Assembly: GCA_016191815.1 (NCBI GenBank)
Contig: JACPVI010000053.1
Span: 62,001-126,000 of the forward strand
DNA: 64,000 bases
Source of the DNA: Myxococcales bacterium
GTDB taxonomy: Bacteria > Myxococcota > Myxococcia > Myxococcales > Myxococcaceae
Reading direction: 5' to 3'
Position numbers and translations under genes: made by a program. The notes beneath the pieces were generated by a model. It was not told the origin of the DNA. It was given only the letters and a program-made list of their open reading frames with translations, and made no database searches. This document shows positions 41,337 through 50,026 of this stretch, piece by piece; position 1 is the stretch's first letter, and each line of letters opens with the position of its first letter.

Positions 41337-43271
41337 TCAGGCGGCCTTGATCTTCGCCGCAGTGGCCGAGAGCGCGTACCAGGCGGTGCGGAAGGCCTTC
41401 AGCTCCCTCAGCCCCGCGGGATGGCGACCCAGCGCCGGCGCCACGGTGACCGGCAGCCCGAGCTTCTTCTCGATCGCCTTCGCCGCCGCAAGCTCGATCT
41501 TCCGCCGGTTGTCGCAGCGCGGGCAGGTGGACTTCGGCAACACGCGGTTCACCAGCACCCGCTCCACCGCGAGCTTCTTGCCCTTCAGGTACTCCACCAG
41601 CCGCTCGGTCCGGGCGGCCGCCAGCTCCTCGCCGCGGGTCACCACCACGAAGCGCGACTCCGCGGGCGAGGCCAGCGCCTCCTCGAAGCGCTTGACGTGC
41701 TTGAGCATCGCCGCCACCTCGTCGGCCAGCTCTCCCATCCCTTTGGAGCGGTATTTCACCAAGACCCCGAGGAGCGCCGTCAGCCACCCGCGCGCCACTT
41801 CCGGCAGCTCGAGCAGCCGGACGGTCGTCCCCGCCGGGCTGGGGTCCACCACGATGCGCTTGAAACGCTCCTGCACCAGGGCGTCGGTGAGCACCGACAT
41901 CGCCGCCAGCTCGTCGGTCCCGGCCGGCGCGGCCTCCAGGAGGTTGCGGAGCAGCTCCCGGTCGCAGGGCACCTCCTGCCCCTTCACCTCGGGGCCGAAG
42001 ACCTTCTCGGCCTTCTCCTTGAGCCTCCGCTTGAGAGACGAGAACCAACCGGCGATCTCCAGCTCGCGGGCGTACAGCCCCTTGGTCCCCTTCACCTGCG
42101 TCTCGGTGTCAGTGAGGCGGCTCAAGAGGACGTCCGAGAGCGAGTGCGCCGGGTCGGTGGAGATGAGCAGGACCGGCCCTTCCTTCTCGGTCAGGGTGAC
42201 TGCCGCCGCCGCCGCACAGGAGCTCTTCCCTACCCCCCCTTGGCCGACGAAGAAGATCAGCCTCGTCGGCGGCAAGGGAGGCGCCGCGATCGGCGGCATC
42301 GACGGCGCGCGCACCAGCGCCGGAGGCCCCTCGGCGGCGGAGAACTCCAGCGCCTTGGTCTCCTTCCCGCTGGCCCACTCCTTGGCGAGCTTCTTCACCG
42401 CCTCCAGCCCGCGGGGAGCAGCCTCGCGCTTGGCCAAAAGCTGCACCGGGACCGCCTTGTCGAGCTGCTGGTATTTCCGCACGTGCGGTGCCTGCAGCCC
42501 CCGGCGGCCGTGGCAGGCGGGACAGCCGGAGCGGTCCTCCACCTGGTTGACGATCACGTCCTCGATCGGCACGCCCTTCTCCCGGAGCGCGGTGAAGAGC
42601 AGCCGCGTTTGGGCCTCGGGCACCGGCTCGGCGAGCGCGGTCAGATGGAACGACGTCCTCGCCGGATCTCGCACCAGCGAGAGCGCCCGGTCCAGCCGGG
42701 CCGAAAGCTCCTCCACCGCCTCGGGCGCCTTCGGGCCCTTGCCCTTCGCCCCCTTCTCGTTCCGGGCGATCGACAAGAAGCGCTTGAAGGCGACCGGCAG
42801 CTCGAACAGCCGCAACACGTGGCTGGTGGCCGGTCCATCCACCACGATGCGGTCGAAGGCCTTGGCCTCCAGCCAGTCGGCGAGCTGCATCACCGAGAGC
42901 AGCTCCTCGATGCCCGGCAGGGACTGGGACACGATGGTCTGGAGATCCTCCTGGGTCAGGAGCGCGCCCTTCTGCGCGAGCTGGGAGATCGCCCCCCCGT
43001 ACCTCTTGAGGAAAGGCTCGACCAGCGACGAGGGCTCCAGCTCGGCCGCGAACAGACCGCCCTCGCCTTTCCCGGCCGCGAGCTTCGAGGCAGTCGGCCC
43101 GAGCTTCTTCTTCATCAGATCCGAGAGAGACCGCACCGGATCGAGCGAAACCAGCAGCACCTTGTCCTTCGGGAAGCGCTCGGAGAGATTCAGCGCGAAA
43201 GCGGTAGAGAGGGTGGTCTTTCCCGCCCCGCCCTTGCCGCCGAAAAAGTGCAGGATCTGCGCTTCGCTCAT
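41337..43271 (-). CDS. Two-headed ArsA/Get3-family ATPase
   Basis: A 644-residue tandem fusion of two ArsA-type ATPase domains. The first P-loop is GGKGGAGKTTLS (about 9-20) with DPVRSLSD; the second is GQGGVGKSSCAAA (about 333-345) with DPAHSLSD. Each half also carries a CxxC pair (GCPACHG near 250; CPRCD near 585), like the zinc-binding site at the Get3 dimer interface. The ATG at 43271 follows a signal-free start MSEAQILHFF. ArsA powers arsenite export with ArsB; no ars genes are near. A protein-targeting or other anion-independent role is equally possible. The ends are intact. Confidence 0.9.
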   Translation of the reverse strand: MSEAQILHFFGGKGGAGKTTLSTAFALNLSERFPKDKVLLVSLDPVRSLSDLMKKKLGPTASKLAAGKGEGGLFAAELEPSSLVEPFLKRYGGAISQLAQKGALLTQEDLQTIVSQSLPGIEELLSVMQLADWLEAKAFDRIVVDGPATSHVLRLFELPVAFKRFLSIARNEKGAKGKGPKAPEAVEELSARLDRALSLVRDPARTSFHLTALAEPVPEAQTRLLFTALREKGVPIEDVIVNQVEDRSGCPACHGRRGLQAPHVRKYQQLDKAVPVQLLAKREAAPRGLEAVKKLAKEWASGKETKALEFSAAEGPPALVRAPSMPPIAAPPLPPTRLIFFVGQGGVGKSSCAAAAAVTLTEKEGPVLLISTDPAHSLSDVLLSRLTDTETQVKGTKGLYARELEIAGWFSSLKRRLKEKAEKVFGPEVKGQEVPCDRELLRNLLEAAPAGTDELAAMSVLTDALVQERFKRIVVDPSPAGTTVRLLELPEVARGWLTALLGVLVKYRSKGMGELADEVAAMLKHVKRFEEALASPAESRFVVVTRGEELAAARTERLVEYLKGKKLAVERVLVNRVLPKSTCPRCDNRRKIELAAAKAIEKKLGLPVTVAPALGRHPAGLRELKAFRTAWYALSATAAKIKAA

Positions 43272-43479
43272 GTACTTTCGCCTTCCGTGCAGCCGGCTCG
43301 CCCGACCAGGCGCCTCCACTGCCTCCCCGGCCGGCGCCTGGTGCCAACCGGGTACTTCTGGAGGCAATGGGCCGGTAAGACTCCCTCGTCCCGGGGTCAA
43401 AAGTCAAGCCGTGGCGCGGGTTTTCGGGTCCGATCGGCCGCCCAGCTCGGATGTAGGACAAAGTGGAAGACGCGCTGCG

Positions 43480-44943
43480 CTAGCGAGTACTCGGAGCGGC
43501 GGGCGCGGGCCTTGGAGTCTCCTCGGCTTGCGGGGCGCCGTGCGCCTGGTGGCTGGGTGGCTGCGCAGGCTGCTCGGTGCGAGCCTCGGCCGCGTAGCGG
43601 TTGAGCTTGTTGTAGAGCGTCTTCTCGGAGACCCCGAGGATCTCGGCGGTGCGGGCCTTGTTGCCGCCGTTCCTCTGCAGGCTGCCGAGGATGTACTCCT
43701 TCTCGACCAGGTCGAGCGTGAGCCCGTACGGCAGCCGGAAGGTCTGCCGCTCGGGGCCTCTGCCGGCCATGTCCGGAGGAAGGTGCTCGCGGGTGATCAG
43801 CTCTCCGTCACAGAGAATGACCGCGCGCTCCACGGCGTTCCTCAGCTCGCGAATGTTCCCCGGCCAGTCGTACGAGCGGAGCAGGTCCAAGGCGTCCGGG
43901 TGCACGCCAGAGACGCGCTTGCCGGCCTCGGCGTTGAACTTCTCCACGAAGTACTGGACCAACAGCGGCACGTCCTCGCGCCGCTCGCGCAGGGGCGGGA
44001 GAGCGATCTGGAAAACGTTCAACCGGAAGAAGAGGTCCTCGCGGAACCGGGCGTTCCGGATCTCCGATTTGAGATCCCGGTTGGTGGCGCACAACACCCG
44101 CACGTCGACCTCGATCTCCACCTTCCCGCCCAGCCTTCGCAGCCTGCCCTCCTCCAGCACCCGGAGGAGCTTGGCCTGAAGCTCGACGGGGATCTCCCCC
44201 ACCTCGTCGAGGAAGAGCGTCCCTCCGTGGGCCAGCTCGAACACCCCGGGGCGCCGCTGGTCGGCGCCGGTGAAGGCGCCCCGCTCGTGGCCGAAGATCT
44301 CCGACTCCATCAAGGTGGCGGGAATGGAGGCGCAATTCACCGCGATGAACGGCCGCTCCCTCCGCGCGGAGAGGTTGTGAATGGAGCGGGCCACCATCTC
44401 CTTGCCGGTGCCCGATTCCCCGGTGATCGCCACCGAGGCCTTGGCCGGGGCCACCCGCTCGATCAGCTCGAACACCCGCCGCATGGTGGCCGACTGGCCG
44501 ATGAACTCCGCCGGCCCGAGCTGCTTGAGCCTTCGCCTCAGGCTCTGCACCTCGCGCAAGGTTTCCTTCTTCTCCAGGGCGCGGTCGATACAGGTCTTCA
44601 GCCGCGCCGCGTCGAGCGGCTTCTCGATGAAGTCGTAGGCGCCCTCGCGGATCGCCTCTACCGCGGTGTCCACGGTGGCGCGGCCGGTGAGGAAGATGAT
44701 CGGGCAATCGTGCGTCTCGTCCCTTAGCGCTCGCAACAGCCAGAGCCCGTCGTTGCCGGGCATCGCCAGGTCGGAGAGCACCACGTCGGGGTGGAACTCG
44801 AGCGCCTTCTTGATGGCGTCGGTGCCGTCCAGCGCGGTCTCGACCTTGTGTCCCCACAGGGCCAACATCTGCGCGAGCGCGTCGAGAACCGGCCGCTCGT
44901 CGTCGACAGCGAGAATGCGTGCACCGGTCACGTCGACCTCCAT
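43480..44943 (-). CDS. NtrC-family sigma-54-dependent response regulator
   Basis: A 487-residue regulator. The receiver domain (about 9-125) keeps the acidic pocket and phospho-acceptor Asp in VVLSDLAMPGNDG, plus K in FIEKPL. The AAA+ domain (about 150-390) has Walker A GESGTGKE, the sigma-54 contact loop GAFTGA, Walker B GGTLFLDEVGEIP and the arginine finger region. A Fis-type helix-turn-helix ends the domain (NKARTAEILGVSEKTLYNKL). A Pro/Ala-rich tail follows. All residues needed for activity are present. It sits 9 bases after the pseudo-histidine-kinase gene on the same strand, presumably its partner. Confidence 0.95.
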   Translation of the reverse strand: MEVDVTGARILAVDDERPVLDALAQMLALWGHKVETALDGTDAIKKALEFHPDVVLSDLAMPGNDGLWLLRALRDETHDCPIIFLTGRATVDTAVEAIREGAYDFIEKPLDAARLKTCIDRALEKKETLREVQSLRRRLKQLGPAEFIGQSATMRRVFELIERVAPAKASVAITGESGTGKEMVARSIHNLSARRERPFIAVNCASIPATLMESEIFGHERGAFTGADQRRPGVFELAHGGTLFLDEVGEIPVELQAKLLRVLEEGRLRRLGGKVEIEVDVRVLCATNRDLKSEIRNARFREDLFFRLNVFQIALPPLRERREDVPLLVQYFVEKFNAEAGKRVSGVHPDALDLLRSYDWPGNIRELRNAVERAVILCDGELITREHLPPDMAGRGPERQTFRLPYGLTLDLVEKEYILGSLQRNGGNKARTAEILGVSEKTLYNKLNRYAAEARTEQPAQPPSHQAHGAPQAEETPRPAPAAPSTR

Positions 44944-44952
44944 GCCGCGCCT

Positions 44953-45645
44953 TTAGGCGAGCGGCAGGCACACCTCGAGGCAGCCGGGTTCCCAAAGGAC
45001 GCGGCCGCCGTGGCGCTCGGCGGCCGGCCTGAGCCTGCGCGCCACCCCAGCCTCGCCGCGCGAGGCGTCCTCCACGCGGAGCACTCCTTCGGCTCCCTCC
45101 TTCCGCACCGCGACACGGATCTCGGTCCCGCCGGGAGCAGACCCGAGCGCACCGAGCAGCGCGAGCAGCACCAGCTCGTGGACCTGGGCACCCGCCGCCC
45201 GCACGGTCACCAGCCCCTCGATGGACGAGCGGAAGACCAGCCTCCGGCGCCGGGCCTCGTGGCCGAGGACCGCGACCGCCTTGTGCGCCACCGCCGAGAG
45301 GTCCGCTTCCTCGCCCGCAGCGCGCGGGGCGATGAAATCGCCGAAGGCCCGCAGGATGGCGTCCACCCGCTGGATTTGTCCCCGGATCGCCTGGACGCTC
45401 TTCTCCATCGCCGGGGGCAGCGGCGCCCCGCTCTCCCTCCGCACCCGCTCGGCGAGCACCTCGAGGTGAATGGCGACCGCGTTGAGCGGGTTGCGCGCAT
45501 CGTGCTGCATCCCGTCCACCAGCACGGCCAACGCGTCGTGAACGTCCGGATCCTCCGGCGCCGGCTCGGATCGGCTGGGCCCCGCGGGTGCGGCAAGCAA
45601 TGGGAGCTCCTCGCAAACGGATGAGGGCACGACGGGCCCTTCCAT
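44953..45645 (-). CDS. Degenerate histidine kinase (phospho-acceptor domain only)
   Basis: A 230-residue protein with an HisKA-like helix carrying the acceptor box GMQHDARNPLNAVAIHLEVL (His about 48) and a dimerisation coiled coil (about 60-100). The region where an ATPase domain should lie is present as a shrunken, poorly conserved beta-rich segment. I find no N-box Asn, no DxGxG and no G2 glycines, so it probably cannot bind ATP. It may act as a phosphotransfer or phosphatase partner of the NtrC-type regulator directly downstream. No membrane helix. Confidence 0.8.
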   Translation of the reverse strand: MEGPVVPSSVCEELPLLAAPAGPSRSEPAPEDPDVHDALAVLVDGMQHDARNPLNAVAIHLEVLAERVRRESGAPLPPAMEKSVQAIRGQIQRVDAILRAFGDFIAPRAAGEEADLSAVAHKAVAVLGHEARRRRLVFRSSIEGLVTVRAAGAQVHELVLLALLGALGSAPGGTEIRVAVRKEGAEGVLRVEDASRGEAGVARRLRPAAERHGGRVLWEPGCLEVCLPLA

Positions 45646-45761
45646 CTACGGACGGGCCCCGGGGGCGTCAACGGGCACCTGAAAAGTATTCCGTCCCGGG
45701 TCCACTTTTCGGCACCGGGGGCGAAGACGGCCCTCCATCTGTCGGCCCGCGGATAGTCTGG

Positions 45762-46214
<453 letters not shown>

Positions 46215-46369
46215 CGGTTTCCGCCGCCGGGGCAGTCGCTTGGGGTGCGGAGGGAAAAACTTTCAGGGTCCGCCGCTGCCCGAGCGACCCTACTCTGGAG
46301 GCAGGCCACCTGTCGCGGGGTTAGCGCCCGCCGGGCGCGCCTCCATCCTCGGTCCAAGGCGCGAGGGGC

Positions 46370-46385
46370 TGGCACCCTAGCTGCT
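46370..46385 (+). promoter_or_regulatory. Candidate sigma-54 promoter (-24/-12)
   Basis: TGGCACCCTAGCTGCT matches TGGCACN5YTGCW closely, with GG and GC exactly 10 bases apart. The predicted start of transcription is about 46396, only about 3 bases before the ATG at 46399, so either the mRNA is nearly leaderless or a later start codon is used. It lies 1.4 kb from the gene for a sigma-54 activator. Confidence 0.4.
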
Positions 46386-46398
46386 TTCTTAGGCCCGC

Positions 46399-46740
46399 AT
46401 GAGAGCCCGCTTTGCGGCGGCGGCGGTGCTGGTGACCCTGGCTGCGAGCGTCTGCTCGGTGCTGCTCGCCCGCGAGCTGGCGGCGGTGGAGCCCGAGCTG
46501 CCTCCGCTGGTCGACCTGAGCGGCACCATCAGGGCAATCGACCCCGGGCGGCGGCAACTTACCCTCAGCGCGCCGTCGGGGCAGTGCAAGCTCACGGTGG
46601 GGCCGGCCACCACCCTCTTTGCCCATGGGGGGCCTGCGTCGCTGGAGGACTTCGCCAAGGGCCAGAAGGTGCGCGCCATCTTCGAGCCCGGTCCGGAGGC
46701 GCCCGAGGCGCAGTGGATCGAGCTGGAGGACGAAGGCTAG
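46399..46740 (+). CDS. Small exported protein, function unknown
   Basis: A 113-residue protein with an N-terminal membrane or signal segment (FAAAAVLVTLAASVCSVLL) and a mature beta-rich domain (LSGTIRAIDPGRRQLTLSAP, then VRAIFEPG) resembling a small OB- or DUF5666-like barrel. A candidate sigma-54 promoter ends just before the ATG. The 3' end overlaps the convergent protease gene by 4 bases. No family is certain. Confidence 0.68.
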   Translation: MRARFAAAAVLVTLAASVCSVLLARELAAVEPELPPLVDLSGTIRAIDPGRRQLTLSAPSGQCKLTVGPATTLFAHGGPASLEDFAKGQKVRAIFEPGPEAPEAQWIELEDEG

Positions 46741-47543
46741 CGCAGCGCCGCCTGGGCGGAAGGCGTTCCCTCGGAGAGGAACCGTCCGAAGCCCGAGGAC
46801 TCGAGGAAGGCGCGCACCTTGGAGCTGGGCGCGGCGAAGGTTTCCCCGGGCATGGGCACCTCGAAGCTGAAGTCGCGCTGGTCCATCGCGAAGCCCACCT
46901 TGGCGGTCCGGTAGCCTTCGACGATCGCGAGCAGCTTGCCGGTGGAGAGGGAGTAGACGCCTCCGCCGGAGGAGCCGTAGCCGATCGGCGCGTCGGTCTT
47001 CACCATCCGAAGGGCGCGGCTCTTCGGGTCGCGGTCCACCTGCGAGACGATGCCTCCGGAGAGCGAGAGCGAGCGCCCGAAGGGGGCCGCCACCACCACC
47101 ACGTCGTCGCCCAGCTCCAGCTCCTCCTCGGAGGCGAGCTGGGCCGCGGCCAGCGTCACCCCGCGCACCTTGACCAGGGCGAGATCCATCTCGGGCACCT
47201 TGCCGACCGCCACTGGTTCGGCCGCGTACTCCACCGAGTCCAGGCCGTGATCCACCGCCACCACCAGGCTGGGCTCCTTGGCGCCCTGGGTGTCGAGCAC
47301 GTGGGCGTTGGTGAGCACGTAGCTTTGGGCGCCGCTGGTGGTCAGCTCGCTGCCCACCACCACCCCGGAGGCGGTCCGCTTCGCGTCGCGGCCGTCCATC
47401 ACGAACACGCGGACGTTGTGGGGGAGGATTCGCTTCACCAGCTCGCGGCGGCCGAGGGCGGCGCCGGAGAGGTGGAGGGGAGCGGGCGCCGTGGTCGCGC
47501 AGGCGGAAAAGACGAGCAGGGCAGCGGAGGCGAGCCGGCGCAA
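46737..47543 (-). CDS. Trypsin-like serine protease lipoprotein
   Basis: A 268-residue S1-type protease. The signal MRRLASAALLVFSAC ends in a lipobox. The catalytic triad is visible: His in SYVLTNAHVL, Asp in EMDLALVKV, Ser in GYGSSGGGVYS. No PDZ domain follows, unlike HtrA/DegP, and the C-terminal about 60 residues are unassigned. It should sit on the periplasmic side of a membrane. It converges on the small exported-protein gene and lies downstream of prkA on the same strand, with 144 bases between them. Confidence 0.88.
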   Translation of the reverse strand: MRRLASAALLVFSACATTAPAPLHLSGAALGRRELVKRILPHNVRVFVMDGRDAKRTASGVVVGSELTTSGAQSYVLTNAHVLDTQGAKEPSLVVAVDHGLDSVEYAAEPVAVGKVPEMDLALVKVRGVTLAAAQLASEEELELGDDVVVVAAPFGRSLSLSGGIVSQVDRDPKSRALRMVKTDAPIGYGSSGGGVYSLSTGKLLAIVEGYRTAKVGFAMDQRDFSFEVPMPGETFAAPSSKVRAFLESSGFGRFLSEGTPSAQAALR

Positions 47544-47687
47544 TGGAGTCTCCGGGAGGCGGAGTGAAAAGGACTGCGAGGATCACAGGATCAGCGCTCG
47601 TTGGGAAAGTGCCGGGCACCGGAGCGGAAGGACGGCGGCCGGGTGGCCGGGCGGGGGAGCACCCCCAAGCCCAGAATTCACCTGGGC

Positions 47688-49904
47688 TTAGGCGTAGCGC
47701 TTGCGCATGACGAACACGATGGTGTCCTTGGCGCAGGCGTCGCAGTAGCCGTACTTGCCGGCCATGGTCTTGAGGGTGCTCTCCACCTGGGCCTGCTCCT
47801 TGGCCGACAGCGTGGCGCGGTCGTCGGAGAGGAACTTGAGGATGTTCTCCTTGTTCTTCCTTAGCACCCGCTTGCGCTCCTCGAAGAAGTGGTCGCGCAG
47901 CCTCCGGAAGAGGTCGGTGAAGATGCGCGGGTAGTCCATCTCGTCGTCGGGGTGGTCGAGCTTGTGCGCGCCGATGGCGGCGATCATCCCCCTTCGGAAA
48001 TCTCCCGAGTCCTCTCCCCGCGGCATCACGATGGCCTCCAGCTCGGCCATCCGGCCTTCGTCGGGCCGCTCCATCTCTCCGGTGATCCGGTTGCGCAGCT
48101 TCTCTCCCTTCACCCAGTGGGAGATGTGCTGGAGGTAGCGCTCGAACAGCTCGTTGTACTGGCCCTCGCTGACGAGCCCCATCGAGTCGCGGACCTCGGC
48201 GTCCACCAGCTCGAGGTACTCGTTCTCGGTGGTGCGGACCAGCTCCTCGTGGTCGTGGTAGCCGTCCACCACCTCCTGCTGGAGGAACTCGTAGACGCTC
48301 TTGTCCTTGCAGAGCGCCTCCAGCTCCTCGAGCACGGCGAGCGGGTGCAGGCACCGGTAGTCGGCGTTCTGGGCGGCGTTGAACAGCGAGGTCTTGATCT
48401 CCCTCGCCGAGGCGCCGCTGCGGCCCTCGTAGTTGGGGTAGGCGTCGGACTCTTCGTACAGCTCCTGCACCGCCTTGCGCAGCTCCTTGGCCTGGGCCAA
48501 GGACAGCCGGGCGGGAGCGATCCCGTCCTGGTAGAGGTGCATCTTCTCGCATGGCGTGAGGCGATCCACCAGGTCGCGGATCTCCTGCGGGTACCGGTCG
48601 GGGATGGGCTTCTTCAGCCTGGTGAGCACCGCCCAGATCGACGCCACCTCGGTGGCGTGGGGCGCCACGTGCTTGCCCACCGTGGTTTGGGTGATCTCCG
48701 CGTCGTAGATCTCACGCTCCACCCGCCACCTGCGCACGTAGGGCACCCGCACCAGCTCGATCCGGCCCTTGAAGGAGGCGAAGTCGGGCAGCTCCTTGAA
48801 GGCGGTGAGGTGCTTCTCGTTGGCCGAGGCGATCAGCACCTCGTCGATCCGCAAGATGAAGTGCTCGAGCGGGACCTCTCCCGACTCGGTGGTGCCCAGA
48901 AGGTACTTGAAGGTCTCCAAAGGACGCTTGAGCAGGTCGGAGTACTCGATGAGCCCGCGGTTGGCGGCGACCAGCGCGCCGCGCGGCTCGAACAGAACGA
49001 TGTTGTGGAGCGCGGGCGGCAGGTTGTGCTGCGAGCGGTCGGCGGTGAGCTGCTGGTAGCCGGCGTCGACGCTGACCTGCGGCTCCACCGTCACCGTGCC
49101 GAGCTGGTACTGCCGGGAGATGTAGAACCGCTCGATCTGCGCGTGGCGGACGACCTTGGAGAAGTCGCCGCCGTTCACGCTGAGCAGCGCAGTGGAGATG
49201 GTGCGGCACTTGTGGCACAGCCCGCCTTCCAAGAGGTACTCGGGCAAGACTCCGTCCGCCTCTGCCTTCACGGTGTGCTCGAGCAGGCGCCGCCGCTCCT
49301 CGCGAGGGATGAGGAAGAGCGGGTGGTCCTTCACCTCGCAGCCGATCCGCACCTCCACGTTCTCCGCCTCGAGGTGCGCGAAGGTCGGGAAGTCGGCCTG
49401 GCCGGGGTTGTCGGAGAAGCCGATCGACCCCTTGATCAGCTTCTCCGAGGGGAACACCCAGTTGATCCGGTAGAGGGCACCGGCGGGCGCCCGCGAGTAC
49501 TGCTCCAGCCCCCGCTTGATCGCCGAGACCAGCGTCGACTTCGCCGACCCGTTGGGCCCGTGGAGGAGGATGAGCCGGTTCACCTTCCCAGTCCGCACGA
49601 AGTTGCCCAACAGCCGGTAGATGTCGTTCTGCACTTCCTCCTGGCCGGCGACCCGGCCTCCGCGCTCGCCCAAGGCGCAGTCGAAGATCTTGAAGCGGCG
49701 GATCCTCCCCGACGGGTGGGGCACCAGCTCCTGCCCGAAGGAGTCGATCGCGTCCTTGACGTACTGCGCGGCGTTGCGCGCCTGCTGGCGGGGGTTCTGC
49801 AAGAAGAGCGAGAGGTACTCCTCGAAGGAGAGGATGGTGCGGTCCTTGACGAACTCATCCGAGACCGCCGAGCCGACCTGCTGCAAAAAGCGCTTCGCGT
49901 CCAC
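47688..49904 (-). CDS. prkA: PrkA-type serine protein kinase
   Basis: A 738-residue AAA+-like protein kinase. The start is the GTG at 49904, preceded by AAGGAG at 6 bases. The conserved ATPase/kinase core has Walker A GPNGSAKSTL (about 115), LFLIPREERRRLLEHT, and the zinc-like CHKC (about residue 233). The C-terminal part ends with a CxxC (GYCDACAKDT) and FVMRKRYA. It is longer than the common about 640-residue PrkA. In most bacteria prkA is followed by yeaH and spoVR; neither is present here. In E. coli and Bacillus PrkA acts in starvation or sporulation, so a role in development is plausible. Confidence 0.9.
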   Translation of the reverse strand: MDAKRFLQQVGSAVSDEFVKDRTILSFEEYLSLFLQNPRQQARNAAQYVKDAIDSFGQELVPHPSGRIRRFKIFDCALGERGGRVAGQEEVQNDIYRLLGNFVRTGKVNRLILLHGPNGSAKSTLVSAIKRGLEQYSRAPAGALYRINWVFPSEKLIKGSIGFSDNPGQADFPTFAHLEAENVEVRIGCEVKDHPLFLIPREERRRLLEHTVKAEADGVLPEYLLEGGLCHKCRTISTALLSVNGGDFSKVVRHAQIERFYISRQYQLGTVTVEPQVSVDAGYQQLTADRSQHNLPPALHNIVLFEPRGALVAANRGLIEYSDLLKRPLETFKYLLGTTESGEVPLEHFILRIDEVLIASANEKHLTAFKELPDFASFKGRIELVRVPYVRRWRVEREIYDAEITQTTVGKHVAPHATEVASIWAVLTRLKKPIPDRYPQEIRDLVDRLTPCEKMHLYQDGIAPARLSLAQAKELRKAVQELYEESDAYPNYEGRSGASAREIKTSLFNAAQNADYRCLHPLAVLEELEALCKDKSVYEFLQQEVVDGYHDHEELVRTTENEYLELVDAEVRDSMGLVSEGQYNELFERYLQHISHWVKGEKLRNRITGEMERPDEGRMAELEAIVMPRGEDSGDFRRGMIAAIGAHKLDHPDDEMDYPRIFTDLFRRLRDHFFEERKRVLRKNKENILKFLSDDRATLSAKEQAQVESTLKTMAGKYGYCDACAKDTIVFVMRKRYA

Positions 49905-50026
49905 CCGGTGCTCCTTGAAGGTTCGGCGATCTAGGCACACCCAGGCGGGCGCGTCACGCTGCCGACGTGGCCCACTTTCGCGCTCTGTGCTTTGTTGGCG
50001 CCCGGCCGGCCGGGAGGGCACCGCCC

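Noticed and set aside
40930-44727. A 1265-codon open frame on the plus strand
   Set aside because: It lies antisense to the ArsA-type ATPase and sigma-54 regulator genes, whose motifs are complete. The plus-strand product is Ser/Arg-rich without motifs.
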